Shown piece by piece: positions 39,595 through 50,530 of a DNA stretch of 64,000 nucleotides. The notes under the pieces were generated by a model, which searched no databases, was not told the DNA's origin, and saw only the letters and a program-made list of their open reading frames with translations. The stretch is taken from the NCBI GenBank assembly GCA_036852015.1, contig JAANDG010000048.1, positions 124,001-188,000 of the forward strand, read 5' to 3'. The DNA is from Pelodera strongyloides (lineage: Eukaryota > Nematoda > Chromadorea > Rhabditida > Rhabditidae). The translations under genes and the position numbers were made by a program. Numbering within the stretch: the stretch's first letter is position 1; each line of letters starts with the position of its first letter.

Positions 39595-41390
39595 ATGTTG
39601 TTACAATCACTAATATTTCTGTCGTTATCCGCGATAACCGTCAGTCTACAGTGTTACTCGTGTGGAGTCTTCCTATCAGCGCCCTCAATGCGTATGTTAT
39701 CATATCTCATTACTACGTTCTCAGGCGCGTAGCGCGGACGAATCCGCGTCCGCGGGAAAGAGATGGCTTTTTGGCATGGGAAAGGTGGAGACGCCGAAAA
39801 GAGGGCGGGGCGGCTTGTTTCACTCTGTCTCGAATTATCAATGCATATTTGCACTTTTCCCATAGACTTTCCCATTCGCGTTTCCGCGCTGCGCGCCTGA
39901 GGACCACAATTTAGAAACAAACAATATTGCACGTTGATTAGAAGTAGGTGTTCGTTCCATTCTCGACCCGCTACAGTATTCAATAATTAGTTATTTTAAC
40001 TGTGAGTTCTGTGGTGCTGTCATAATGTCAAACATCAACTAGCGTTCCGCAGTTCTCGTTGTTTGGGCACAAGCAGGGGCATACCTTACCCCAGACAGAC
40101 ACGCTTACAAATACACTCACTGACGAAAGTTGGCGTGCACGCGGCAACCTTACGGCATGAGTCCATTTGGCAACGTGGCGGCATGCAGAAAATAGCGTGC
40201 AACTTTTGCACGCCGTTATCACGCCGTTTGCACGCCAAAGCCAATTTTCACGTTGCTGTGAGTTTCCAATTTCAGAATGTCGTGGCACACCAAGAAACCA
40301 CACTTGTGACCCGGATAATCTGGGATGTCTATCATTGTTGGGACAGAATCCGGTACGGTTTTCTTTCATAACTTTTCCAGACGGGATCCAGATAATACAG
40401 TGTATTAGTACTATGTATTTAAAGTATGATAACAATTGTAAGACAGTTCTTTGCATCAATATACGTGGAGCGTCCATACCTCTTCCTGTGTTAGTACATA
40501 TATGTCTCGAATGGATTTTCGAATTGGATTCCCTGATATTGGCGAATACGGGTTTGGGGGGAAAAGCGGGAGCCCCTAAAACGCGAAACTTTGGCCGGTG
40601 CGCGGTCTACAAAAAAAAACAGGTGTGCGCATGTGCGGCGGCGCACCCATTTCGGGCCTGGTGTAGGCGGCCCACCTTTTTCGAGCCCAGTGTGTGCCGC
40701 GCACCGGCCAAGTTTCCTAGTGTAAGGGAACGTTCCCTGTCAGGGAGAGTTTCCTGACGTTGGTGAATACGACCTCTCTTCTCACAAGGACGTGAACAAA
40801 GAACATATAGCTCATTTTATAGAGAATTTCACGCTGACCAATGTTACCATAGAACACTTACTGCACGGTTTTCTCTAAAAAGGGTATACTCCTTTAATTG
40901 ATTAAGAATGAACATTTCAGGACGGCACTTACTACGTCGAAAAACGATGCGCTGAGACGGACGACGATCTGACCGAGGGATGTATAGAGATTGGACTACG
41001 AGGGTATACTAGCAACATCTTTACTTAAATTATATATCAAAATATGAAGAACAAAAATAGTATCTGCGAAACTATTACACTACAAAAATTGAACTGCCGG
41101 AGGCTTTTGCAACTTATGTGCAAAGTAGCAAAGTATCCGTAACCTGAACGATAACCCTATGCAATTTCTAAGCTACAGGGATTACTCTTTTTGTTATCAA
41201 GCTGCTAGCGGATGCCAAGGTTTCCGAGTTTCCAAATGTTGCGAACCTTTCGAATAAATATTATTAATCCATTTTCAGAATGCGTATCCACCAGTGCCTC
41301 TGCAAAGACGACTTGTGCAATACAGCCACTACACCATCCACTTTAATACTACCATTGCTCATTTCATCCTTTACGTACTTCATGCTGTAA
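39595..41390 (+). CDS. Ly6/three-finger domain protein, probably GPI-anchored
   Basis: Four exons join in phase: 39595-39691, 40276-40352, 40921-41003 and 41279-41390, giving 122 residues. The start is a signal peptide (MLLQSLIFLSLSAITVSL) followed at once by CYSC. Ten cysteines are seen, and the domain closes with CLCKDDLCN, the Ly6/uPAR CC..D.CN hallmark. The last residues, LILPLLISSFTYFML, are hydrophobic as in a GPI-attachment signal. Relatives in animals include quiver/sleepless and nematode ODR-2-type proteins, which act at the cell surface and often modulate channels or receptors; the ligand here is unknown. TTGCAG directly precedes the ATG. It is the only gene found on the plus strand. 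Intron 1 holds an inverted-repeat element (39720-39901), which hides the true frame from ORF callers. Confidence 0.87.
39720..39901. mobile_element. inverted-repeat element, CTCAGGCGCG ends
   Basis: Left end CTCAGGCGCGTAGCGCGGA and right end TCCGCGCTGCGCGCCTGAG form about 19-bp imperfect inverted ends around a 182-bp body in intron 1 of the Ly6 gene. Only one copy is in the window. No ORF of its own. Confidence 0.65.
40530..40775. repeat. inverted plus direct repeat block in Ly6 intron 2
   Basis: AAACTTTGGCCGGTGCGCGG at 40586-40605 is inverted at 40697-40715. Outside these lie related direct repeats CCTGATATTGGCGAATACG (40532-40550) and CCTGACGTTGGTGAATACG (40753-40771). The origin is unclear. 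Confidence 0.5.
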
Positions 41391-42530
41391 TCACCACTTC
41401 ATCCTAGAGTTTCCCTTAGAAAATAGTCAGCCTATGAGGGTCACAGAGGCCATGAACTTTCGTGCAAACTCTTTCCTTAGCCTAAGCTTGTATACAACCT
41501 CACAAAATTTCCCACACTTTCCAACAGTAAATCTCCGTAAAAGAATATTCCCTCACATTGAATAAATACAATAAACCTTAATTAAACAGCACCTAGTACA
41601 AAGTAAAATACACAAACGCGGCACATACACTAAAATAAGAGCCCTGTTGAAACAAATCAACCTTGCGAATAGACAAAAATCATCCTCGATTACGTTACGC
41701 CTCAAACATTGATCCTTACTTTTTATTGTACATATACCGCGACTTATGTATATAAACATCCGCTTATACTCTCATAAACTCCTCTTCGGTGATATCATAG
41801 TAAATGTGCTTTTTCCTTTGTTTTCTAATAATAAATATATTATATTATAGAACAATAATAATAATTTATTAAATAAATAACAACAAAGCCAACCAAAACA
41901 AACAACAAGTGAGCAATAACAGAAAGACAATTCACAGAGCATAGACATATACTTACTTTCGCAGAAACTTGTCTAAAATTTATCACTTAAAACATTACGT
42001 CACTAAACTAACACTAACTACACTACTAAAAAATAAAAGTAAACTACTGTCAATTCAATACACTTACCTAAGCGTAGGGTACGGGCAAGGAAAATTATGG
42101 TACAGTAAACCAAAAGCACGAAATTAGGGTTAAAGAAATCTATAGAGATCTTGACAGATAAATTTTAATGATACAGGCAAACTTTAGCATCTAACAAAAA
42201 AAACGGTTCCCAATTTCTAATAAAACTAGAAATTTCACGGTAATTACTAAACGCGAATAGGGTACGGTAATCAACTGGCCACATTAATGTTAAATGACAG
42301 GTGGAACGTGGAACAAACAAAACTGGCCGGTAAAGCAAAATACTGACCGGTTTTTGAAACGCATCGTGGACAACTGAATTAATACGTATTTATGCTAATT
42401 TTCTCGAATTTAGCTTGATTGTCTATTCTAATTTAGGCTCATTTGCATAAGCTGCATAAGAATGCTGGTGTACTCGATGTTTTCAAAAACCGGCCGGCAT
42501 TTCGCTTTAGACAATCACTAAACACCCACT
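41391..42530. other. intergenic between convergent gene ends
   Basis: This is the 3' flank of both the Ly6 gene (plus) and the unrecognised gene (minus). It is AT-rich with an AAT-repeat at about 41858-41870. A CCGGCCGG element lies at 42330-42510. No gene seen. Confidence 0.5.
42330..42510. mobile_element. CCGGCCGG-family foldback element in 3' flank
   Basis: Starts TAAAGCAAAATACTGACCGG and ends CCGGCCGGCATTTCGCTTTA. The interior closely follows the 12753 copy. The outer TTAA is degraded to GTAA/TTAG. It begins 20 bases after the stop codon of the minus-strand gene. Confidence 0.8.
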
Positions 42531-45500
42531 TTACACTCCATAACGTCTTCTCATCACCAACGCATCAATACGTTCCTGAAAACAAGCTCATGAGTAAATA
42601 GGGAAGAAATATGAACAGCTTGATTATAAATATTTATTGTTCTTTGCTTCACTATATGATACTTATACTACATAATAATGAAAGGATCGCACAATGGAAA
42701 AACGAAAAAAAAAAACTGTATATTTCCTCGTGGGCCGGTGCGCTGTCCCTTTAAGAAAACGTAGAAATAGAATTCTGCACTCTACATTAGAGATTATTAC
42801 TAGCACCCTTCATACATTGGAGTTAATTTACTTCGGTTCTCGGTGCTAATTATACCCTTGAACAAAGCTACCGTAAGAATTTTTGAGTGATCTTCAATTG
42901 GTACTCAGGACTATTAATTTAATACACCACTACACACTACAATATGTCGCAAGTCACATAATTTTCCCCCTCCCTGAACCTTATTTGAATCTACTTCTAC
43001 GACACGATTATCGTTAACACATACGTGCACAGAAAATTATCGAGCGTTGTAATCGAAATCGGATCGACACATCGACTGGCACGGGAGAGCCAGATTCCGG
43101 TTCGTAGCTACATGGTATCCGACAAGGACAAGTCGTGAGAACTGAGAACTCCATGTGTAACCCACAAACACACTTCGCCCGGGAACATTGGCACGTTAAC
43201 TGGAAGCTATTTTATCATTTACCTGCATTTTCGACTCCAACGCATCTAATTCGCGCGACGTAAATACCACAAATTCTTCATCGAAATCAGAAGGAGTCAG
43301 CCCGTCACGGCGAAACAGATGATTGCCATACACACAGAGAAACCTAAATCGTATGGTCAAATAATAAATCGATTGTTTCCTCAAACATTTCGATTATTGC
43401 CAGCTCCAGCTCAATATAGACCAACTGACGAGAAATAATCACCACTGACGAAAGTTAGTTAAAAAGCATAGCACGTCAAGAAATGTCATCGGTTAGCAGC
43501 AGATAAGATTCCGTTACATTCCTTGCACAATAACGACAAACCGAGAACCACAAAAAGCAAAATACATAAAAAAGACCATAAACTAAAACTTACTCAGAAT
43601 GTGTCTGCTTGACTACACTCTTCAGCATGTGCAGAATGGCCGTGTGCTGTGGCACGACAATCAACACGTTGAGCATCTGGAAAGACAAAAGAATGAGACT
43701 GCACATCTACACATATATTTTCAAGTTCCGCAATCACAATTCATATATTCGCTAAAAACCCTTCACAATCTCGAGAGAGAGAGAGAGACCTTATTCACTT
43801 TATAACTAATACAAACTCTCACACTGAGTCTATCCTTAGCCTGGTTCTCAGCTAATGGCTCAATCCCTAGCCTATTCCGTAACGTAACCTAATCGCACCT
43901 ACGACTCAATCTCTATTAACAAACTAACAAGATACTGATCGCTACATCCTTGCTCACGTTTATAAATGATTAGGAAAACAGATCAGTTATAACAGTTGTC
44001 CTCAAAATCAAATGAACCAAAAAACATAAGCATCAGTAAACTAACGAAACGAGACAACACAACAAATTAATTAACTAATAGCACAACAAAAAAGTAAGGA
44101 AACAAACCTGTTTGGTCATAATCCAGCCCCTGCCAGTACCATTCATCACTGCAGGTGCCGATAGGAAACGCCCAAGGACCTTCGTCACAAATTCAGACAG
44201 AATCGAATACGATTCCTAAAGGTTGACAGTATTATTAGTAGACGTCGACCAGACTTATATGCGTGCGGCCCATACTCATTCCATTTCAGTGATCAAGTGT
44301 AAGTCTTGCACTTTTCTCGAAAAGACCAAATAAAATATGAACATGTAAGTGACACCTACACAGCTACAAATAAACCATAAGTAAACTCTTACACACTTAT
44401 TCCGAAAAGAAATCTGAAAATGAACACAAGTATACAAGTATACAGGGAAAAATCCATCAAGTGAGAAAAAAACATGTCCGAAAGCGTAATGCGTAATTAA
44501 TAACCCAAACCCAAATCAACTCACAATAATCCCGTGGACAAAAAGCTTCTCGAACAATTTTATCGTAGTCACCGTATAACTTGTCACCAACGGCAAAAGT
44601 TCATAAGGACGGCCAGAGAGGGTGAAAAATGTTCGAAGTTCCTGAATAAAGATACATAGATACAAAGTTTGCAACTTAGCGAGATCGAACATACTTGGCT
44701 GTGAGCTAGTGCAAGTTTATATATTTGAGTATCCCAGATAGATTACGTTTCGTGACTCAATTAAGCGACCATTTCCAAATTTACGCATCGAAATTATATC
44801 CTGTACATGATACTGTACTGGACAAATGAGTGGAAAGTCGGTTCGTCGAATTGTCCAATACTCCAATTTTTCGATATTAAAGCTATATAAAATAAAGGTC
44901 TAGCAAGGATCCTATACTAACTCTGTGATATAACGGGTTGTACTTATACGGCTAAACTTAAAACAAAGACGATGCAATTATATGAGGGGTGTTATTATTT
45001 GCATATTATCAGAGGTTATTAACAATTCACTGGAGAAAGCGATTGGAGCAACTACGACACCAAAACACCCACCTTGAAAGCGTCCGAGAGAAACATAACG
45101 AGTTCCGCCCGTGAAATTTTCTCCAACGTTGCAATTCTTCTAAACAAAAAACAAAATGGTGGCTGTGGAAAACAAGAATTTCGAATGGACCATTAATAAT
45201 AACAATACAAATAATAATAAGAATAATACCACGCTAACAGTCTCTCATGGGCCAACTGACAGTTTCGATGCACCAAACTACAGTTCTCAACTCAAGTTAC
45301 TTAAAACTAAACATAAAACATAAAATAATACACCTACCGATTCAATTCCTTCATCTTATCCACTAAATTTATCCAATGAGCCTTCAGTTTAATAAACGAT
45401 GCTCCCACGGGCCGAGTGCCGCGCCGTGACATCGTGGAAAATGTCGAGCGTTGGGATGCGAACGATGTATTGCACGATTGCTGTAATAGGGATTTACAAT

Positions 45501-48500
45501 TTAGCTACAACCTGAGGTCATATTCACCACTCCGATTCCCTCGGGGAAACAGTCCCTAGCGAAAGAAAATATCATCATAACGTGAGACATGCAGAGCAAA
45601 AGACGGGGAATTCCACATGGGGAATTGAGTGCTGAATATGGCCTCAGGACAACAATCCAAGAAACATTCAGAAACAGCAAAGGAAGTGCAATAGTGCAAT
45701 TTACAGCAAATCACCCATATATTGATTTTTGACCTGTTTTTTTATTATTATTCAAATTCCACTTTATAAATCCCAAACCATCATCCTAACTAAAAAAACT
45801 CGGGAGATCCAAAACTTACTCTCACTCCAAATTAGTTATTGGTTATGGAACCAAAAGAAAGGATACGATAAGACAAACTATTCAAAGTCAAAAAGCTCGA
45901 AAAACTCACAAATGCATCCTTTTGATACGACGTATTGCAAGAATTCGGTTGCGAGTTATCCTGCAAAGGCATTTCTTCATCATGGTCACGGAGTGGCATC
46001 TGGAAAAAAAACAAAGAAAATAACAAAAGCAAAGGTCAAAGTCCAAATACGTACATACATACAAATAATCAACAATATATTTAATTTTGAAATCAAACTA
46101 AAAAAGAGTGAACCAATGTGCTGGGCAATAGGACGATACATAAGGCGTTGCACAATTCAAGAATCAAATGAAGACAATAACGATTATCAGAACAAGTAAG
46201 AGAGAGAAGAAAGCCCAGTTCCAAGTTCTAACCTGAAATGAGCTTCTCGAGTGTACCGTCTCTACAGTGACAGCTCCTTGTGATGCACTTCGGGCAGCTG
46301 ATCCTTGTGATGTGTTTGAAGACTGAGAAAAAGGCAACCCCTACAATAATCATAACATAGATCAAACAGGGTATAATTTCAATGCGTAAATTTGGATATG
46401 GTTGCTTAGTTGAGGGGAGGGCCGAAACGTATCGGTGACACGTTTCAAATACATGAAGTTGCATAGCCTCAGGATCAAACGTGGGCATAAATGCTTGCAA
46501 GTACGCAATTTTTATTCGTTTTTTTTCATACAAAGCGAAAGCATTCGCACTGGGATCGTACTTTTCTACATAAAAACGCGCTCATGTAATAACGGCACAG
46601 TAGACAACATACGCTAATTTCTTCGAAAATAAGTTACAGTTATGACGCTACTTGCACAGCCTAATGCACTCGAAAAGCCTGCCCACCAGCCATTCAAAAA
46701 ATTCACATATTGGAGAAATTTGACAAGGTCACGCCCCAGACACCTCAATTTCAGAATTTCAGGCAAACCTTACCCTTGGCGCCGGAGTCGATGCTCTCTT
46801 GTATTTCGCACTGAAATGGCCAGTCTCTTCATCTTTGACATGTTCCACCATATCCCGTCCGTCGTCGTTGGTAGTTGCAGAACGACCTAAGTATTTCATT
46901 CGTTTTTTTCTATGATGATGATTTACGCCCAATTGGCGATGACGCGCCTTTCAAGGAATGTCAAAATATTTAAGCATACAATACAGAAAGTTAAACAGAT
47001 ATATAAATGAAATCCTCTAGTATCTTTCCGCAACAATGATAAATACTGAAAATCTCCTTAAAGGGAATATGTAGGCCCTTTTTGAAGTTAAGCTGTATTA
47101 ATAGAATGCGTGTTGCCCATTAAGGAAACAATAACAAAAGTTGTCTACAATTACCCACTTAAAAGAAAATCAATTACAAAGCTCGCCTTTTCCATAGTAA
47201 ACGCTAATTCGGACCCCTTGCATAAATTTGGGTCTGATTGAATAAATTTCAGTTTAAATCGGCAAATAGCAAGATTCAAGATGCAGCGCATTCCAATTTC
47301 GTATTTACATATTCAGTCGCCTATTTAAATTAACGTCTGGTATGGAAACGCTAGGTTCGCTTTTTTTTGCTCATTTTGAGTGCCTACATATTCGCTTTAA
47401 ATTCGCGTGTTGGACAAAAAATGAAAATGAGTCTGTTCTAACACAGATGTTTCATCAAATGTAGTAACTACAGGTTGCCCAATGAGTCGGTTCTATGGGA
47501 TAGTGTGCAAAAGGTGGAAAACTGAAAACCAAAAAGGAGCTTTCAAGAAAAGAGAGAGCCTTGTCACAGCCTTCTATCTAAATACACACAAGAACTCTTT
47601 TCTGTGAGTACAACAAGAGTAAGGGAAGTGCAGGAGGGACATTCAAACAAAATTCGGGGTTAATAGTCTCCACACAACAGTTTCTAAAGGAATGATATAA
47701 AACGAAAAATAAAAAAGTCACCCGCAATAGAAGAAGATCGCGATGACGGTCGAATCGGTGACAGATCGCGAAGCTGAAATAAAGTGCTAATAAACTTAGT
47801 TTTTTTTTCTAGAATCAGACATTGCGGCCCTTCCCGAACCCGAGCATGCCAAATACTCTTACTCTACTCCGCCTTCTCACTAGATCAATATAAAGCTAAT
47901 TTGTTACCATTTCATATTTAATCTAGTCCCTTGGTGCCCCCAAGTGTCCTTAGCCGAATACACCCTACCAATAACCACGTATTTCACTACGCGAATTCAG
48001 CCAGCCAGTAGGGCAATTGACTAACCACTTGATGTAAACAAATAAGAGTGGAAGGAAACTATGGCGTATTGTAGCGATGGTTGTTCCACTCTCGTCTCTC
48101 GTCACAAATAACATCTTTCGTTTCAGTAACTTGGTATAATGAAAATAATAAAAATTAAAAACACACAGCTCTGTCCAATTCGTCTTGCGAATCATCCTCG
48201 TCCAGTACACACGTCTTCTCTTCTGTCATTCCTGTACTACAACGCCGACGACTCCCATTGCTAGTCGAGCTAAAAAACAGGGACGGAATATTTACCGTAC
48301 GAACGCTGCATATCTTTTAGTACCACAAGTGTATAACATGTCCAAGCCTAAGTTGGAGACGGCATGCAAAAGTTTATTGCTCAAGCTCAAAAGAGTAAAA
48401 TATATAACAATGAGAATGAGATCTAATCTAGAGATCCTTCACATAAATGTAGAGATATTGCAATGGCCTCTGGATATGGTCTGCGTCAATTCAATTCAGA

Positions 48501-49282
48501 TGTGGAGCTTTACGTTCAGGCTAACAACAATATCAATCAGGTTTTTCCGATACGAGTCTTACCTTTTCGACGATGCCGCAGTGGTATTACCAGGCGCTTC
48601 GCTTTCCGAAATTTTAGCCGGTACGACCGTTACTTCAGAAATATCCTCGTCCACTGTCTGCGACACCGTGGAAGCGGGATCTGTCGCTGAAGTTTGTGAC
48701 GAAAGAGGCGAAGTTGAAGCTCTAGCTCTAAATAAGCCATATATAACGTCGTTTTTATGATATTGTCATGTCTAATTTGTGTTTATATTTCCTCGATTTC
48801 ACCTTCCTTTGCACTCATTTCAACGTCGGACTGATTCTCCCACATACATACTCTCTCTCTCTCTCTCTCTCCAAACGCAATGAATTAATTGAGTGGCGGA
48901 AAACAATGAGCGCAATTTTGGAATACTCCAGCAATTGGTAAACGGTAAAGTTACCCAAAAATCGGGTAATAAGGCTGGAGACTAACTTATCGGTTCCTGG
49001 GTCGACCGTCGAGGGCGTTATAGTTCTCTTCGCGGCTTGCACATCAGTCACCTAAATGACTGATTAAAGGAAACAGTTTGGAGACGCGGCTGATGCAAAA
49101 TAAGAGACGTCAGAGGTGCGAACGGTCCAGGCGATACCCCAGGGCTGGCCATGATTAATGAAAAAAGGGAAACCTACCTTTAATCCACTTTTTCGTAGAA
49201 CTCGAATCGTTGCTAAGGCCAGAGCCATTACGTAACATGTAGCTCGCGGATCCGATAGATCAGACGGCATAGTGTTCTCCAT
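42531..49282 (-). CDS. unrecognised 494-residue protein with disordered middle and helical C-terminus
   Basis: Fifteen exons keep phase exactly: 49282-49178, 49051-48987, 48727-48563, 48269-48167, 47773-47722, 46886-46774, 46340-46233, 45999-45910, 45480-45338, 45139-45073, 44641-44525, 44215-44108, 43676-43594, 43343-43223, 42575-42531 (stop TAA). The N-terminal 35 residues (MENTMPSDLSDPRATCYVMA...) are helix-like. Residues about 40-270 are Ser/Thr/acidic and probably disordered, perhaps phosphorylated. The last ~230 residues look like packed helices, for example SFIKLKAHWINLVDKMKELN, ELRTFFTLSGRPYELLPLV and MLNVLIVVPQHTAILHMLKS. There is no signal peptide or clear membrane segment. I do not recognise the family. 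A TTCCAG ends 19 bases before the chosen ATG. It lies 1.25 kb downstream of the Kunitz/EGF gene on the same strand. Confidence 0.85.
45511..45648. mobile_element. short inverted-repeat element, CCTGAGGYCATATTCACC ends
   Basis: About 138 bp with an 18-bp inverted repeat, CCTGAGGTCATATTCACC, closing TGAATATGGCCTCAGG. It lies in the intron between exons 45999-45910 and 45480-45338. The second copy is at 61791-61926, in the opposite internal orientation. Confidence 0.8.
48850..48871. repeat. (TC)n microsatellite
   Basis: Eleven or so TC units in an intron of the unrecognised gene. A shorter (GA)n is at 43771-43789. Confidence 0.85.
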
Positions 49283-49301
49283 ATCGAACAAAAATCCCTT
49301 T

Positions 49302-50530
49302 CTGGAACATGGAATAAATACCTTTTTGCGGCAAATTGTTGGTCACCACCGACCGTGGATCAAATCTGGGCCGAACTGGTGCAAACAACTGTCTTGCGAG
49401 TTTTCTATATTATACAATTGGTAAAATTTAAATAAAACAGGAAAAAAGAAGCAAGAAAAACCAAAAACTGCAAAAAACCCCAACACCCCGTTTTCTTTTC
49501 CCTCTCATTGATTTTGCGTGGTTTAGAATACGATACTCAGGCAACGATATTAAAGAGAGACCAGTGATGACAGACGAAACCGCTTTATCGATTGATCCAT
49601 ACAAAATTCGATTTTGTGCAATGTGTAATTAAATTACGTATTATTATGGTTTATTGGTAACTAGAATGTTAGGTTTTGAATTAATCTCGTTGATTTGTCT
49701 TCGGGGGGCCTGCTATTGATTGATACTTGTCAAGTAAAGTTGTTTATTTGAGTGATTTAGAGGTTGGGAAACTAGTTTATCATCATTCATCCTCTATCGC
49801 AGAAAGTGTTTTTAAACTCCAACGTTTGCCTTCTGCTTCCCAAATGATAGGAAGATCCACGTCTAATAAGCATCAGTAGGTAGAATGTACCACATCGTTT
49901 GACATCCAACTCACCTTTTTTTTCTTATTTTATTTTAGCTAAAGGTGACAATTCCTGTCATCATCTTTCCACAGTACACACAAATAAACTATTTATTTAG
50001 ACCTAGCTTCAATTTCATATTCGCACTCGATAAAGGCTCAAACTCAAGCATGCACAAAATTGATACGTCAAATGCGTAAAACATAGAAATACACGTAAAT
50101 ATCGGATTGAAAACTTTGAAAATATTAGAATAGAGAGTTCTGTAAATGGTAGTGCTAATTCAGATTCAACCCCCAAATTGTGCAGGAAGAAGATTACAGT
50201 ATTTTTCTTATTCGTGTATCGCATTTATGTTAACTCCTTATGGTTGAGTAAGTGCTCAATGTAGGATTTCACTAGTATGGGGCTTGAAGTTGTTCACCCA
50301 CGGTACTAAAGGACTCAGCAACGTTCTCCTTCACTATATACTTCCGAAATCTTTTGCAACCTATTAAACATTGTCTGCGAAATCACTTCTAGTTTGATTA
50401 TTAAATATATATTATATATTATCGCTCTACTATATACTAAATACAGCAATCTGCTAACGCAGATCGAAATCTACATCTTCATATTTCCTATACAGGATGA
50501 GAAAAAAACAATATTCTAAAGTAATGAATA
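49302..50530. other. intergenic, nothing recognised
   Basis: AT-rich spacer between the Kunitz/EGF stop codon and the first exon of the next minus-strand gene. No exon-like or repeat structure stood out. Confidence 0.5.

Noticed and set aside
39555..39914. 119-residue plus-strand frame
   Set aside because: It is in a different frame from the signal-peptide exon of the Ly6 gene and runs into the CTCAGGCGCG element.
40167..40757. 196-residue plus-strand frame
   Set aside because: Only the short part 40276-40352 is a real exon, and the frame passes through intron repeats. Splicing at 40352 to 40921 restores the Ly6 domain.
47048..47100. Possible further AGGGA-type end (TTAAAGGGAATATGTAGGCC)
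   Set aside because: Only one end is visible and no matching inverse was found nearby, so it was not called as an element.
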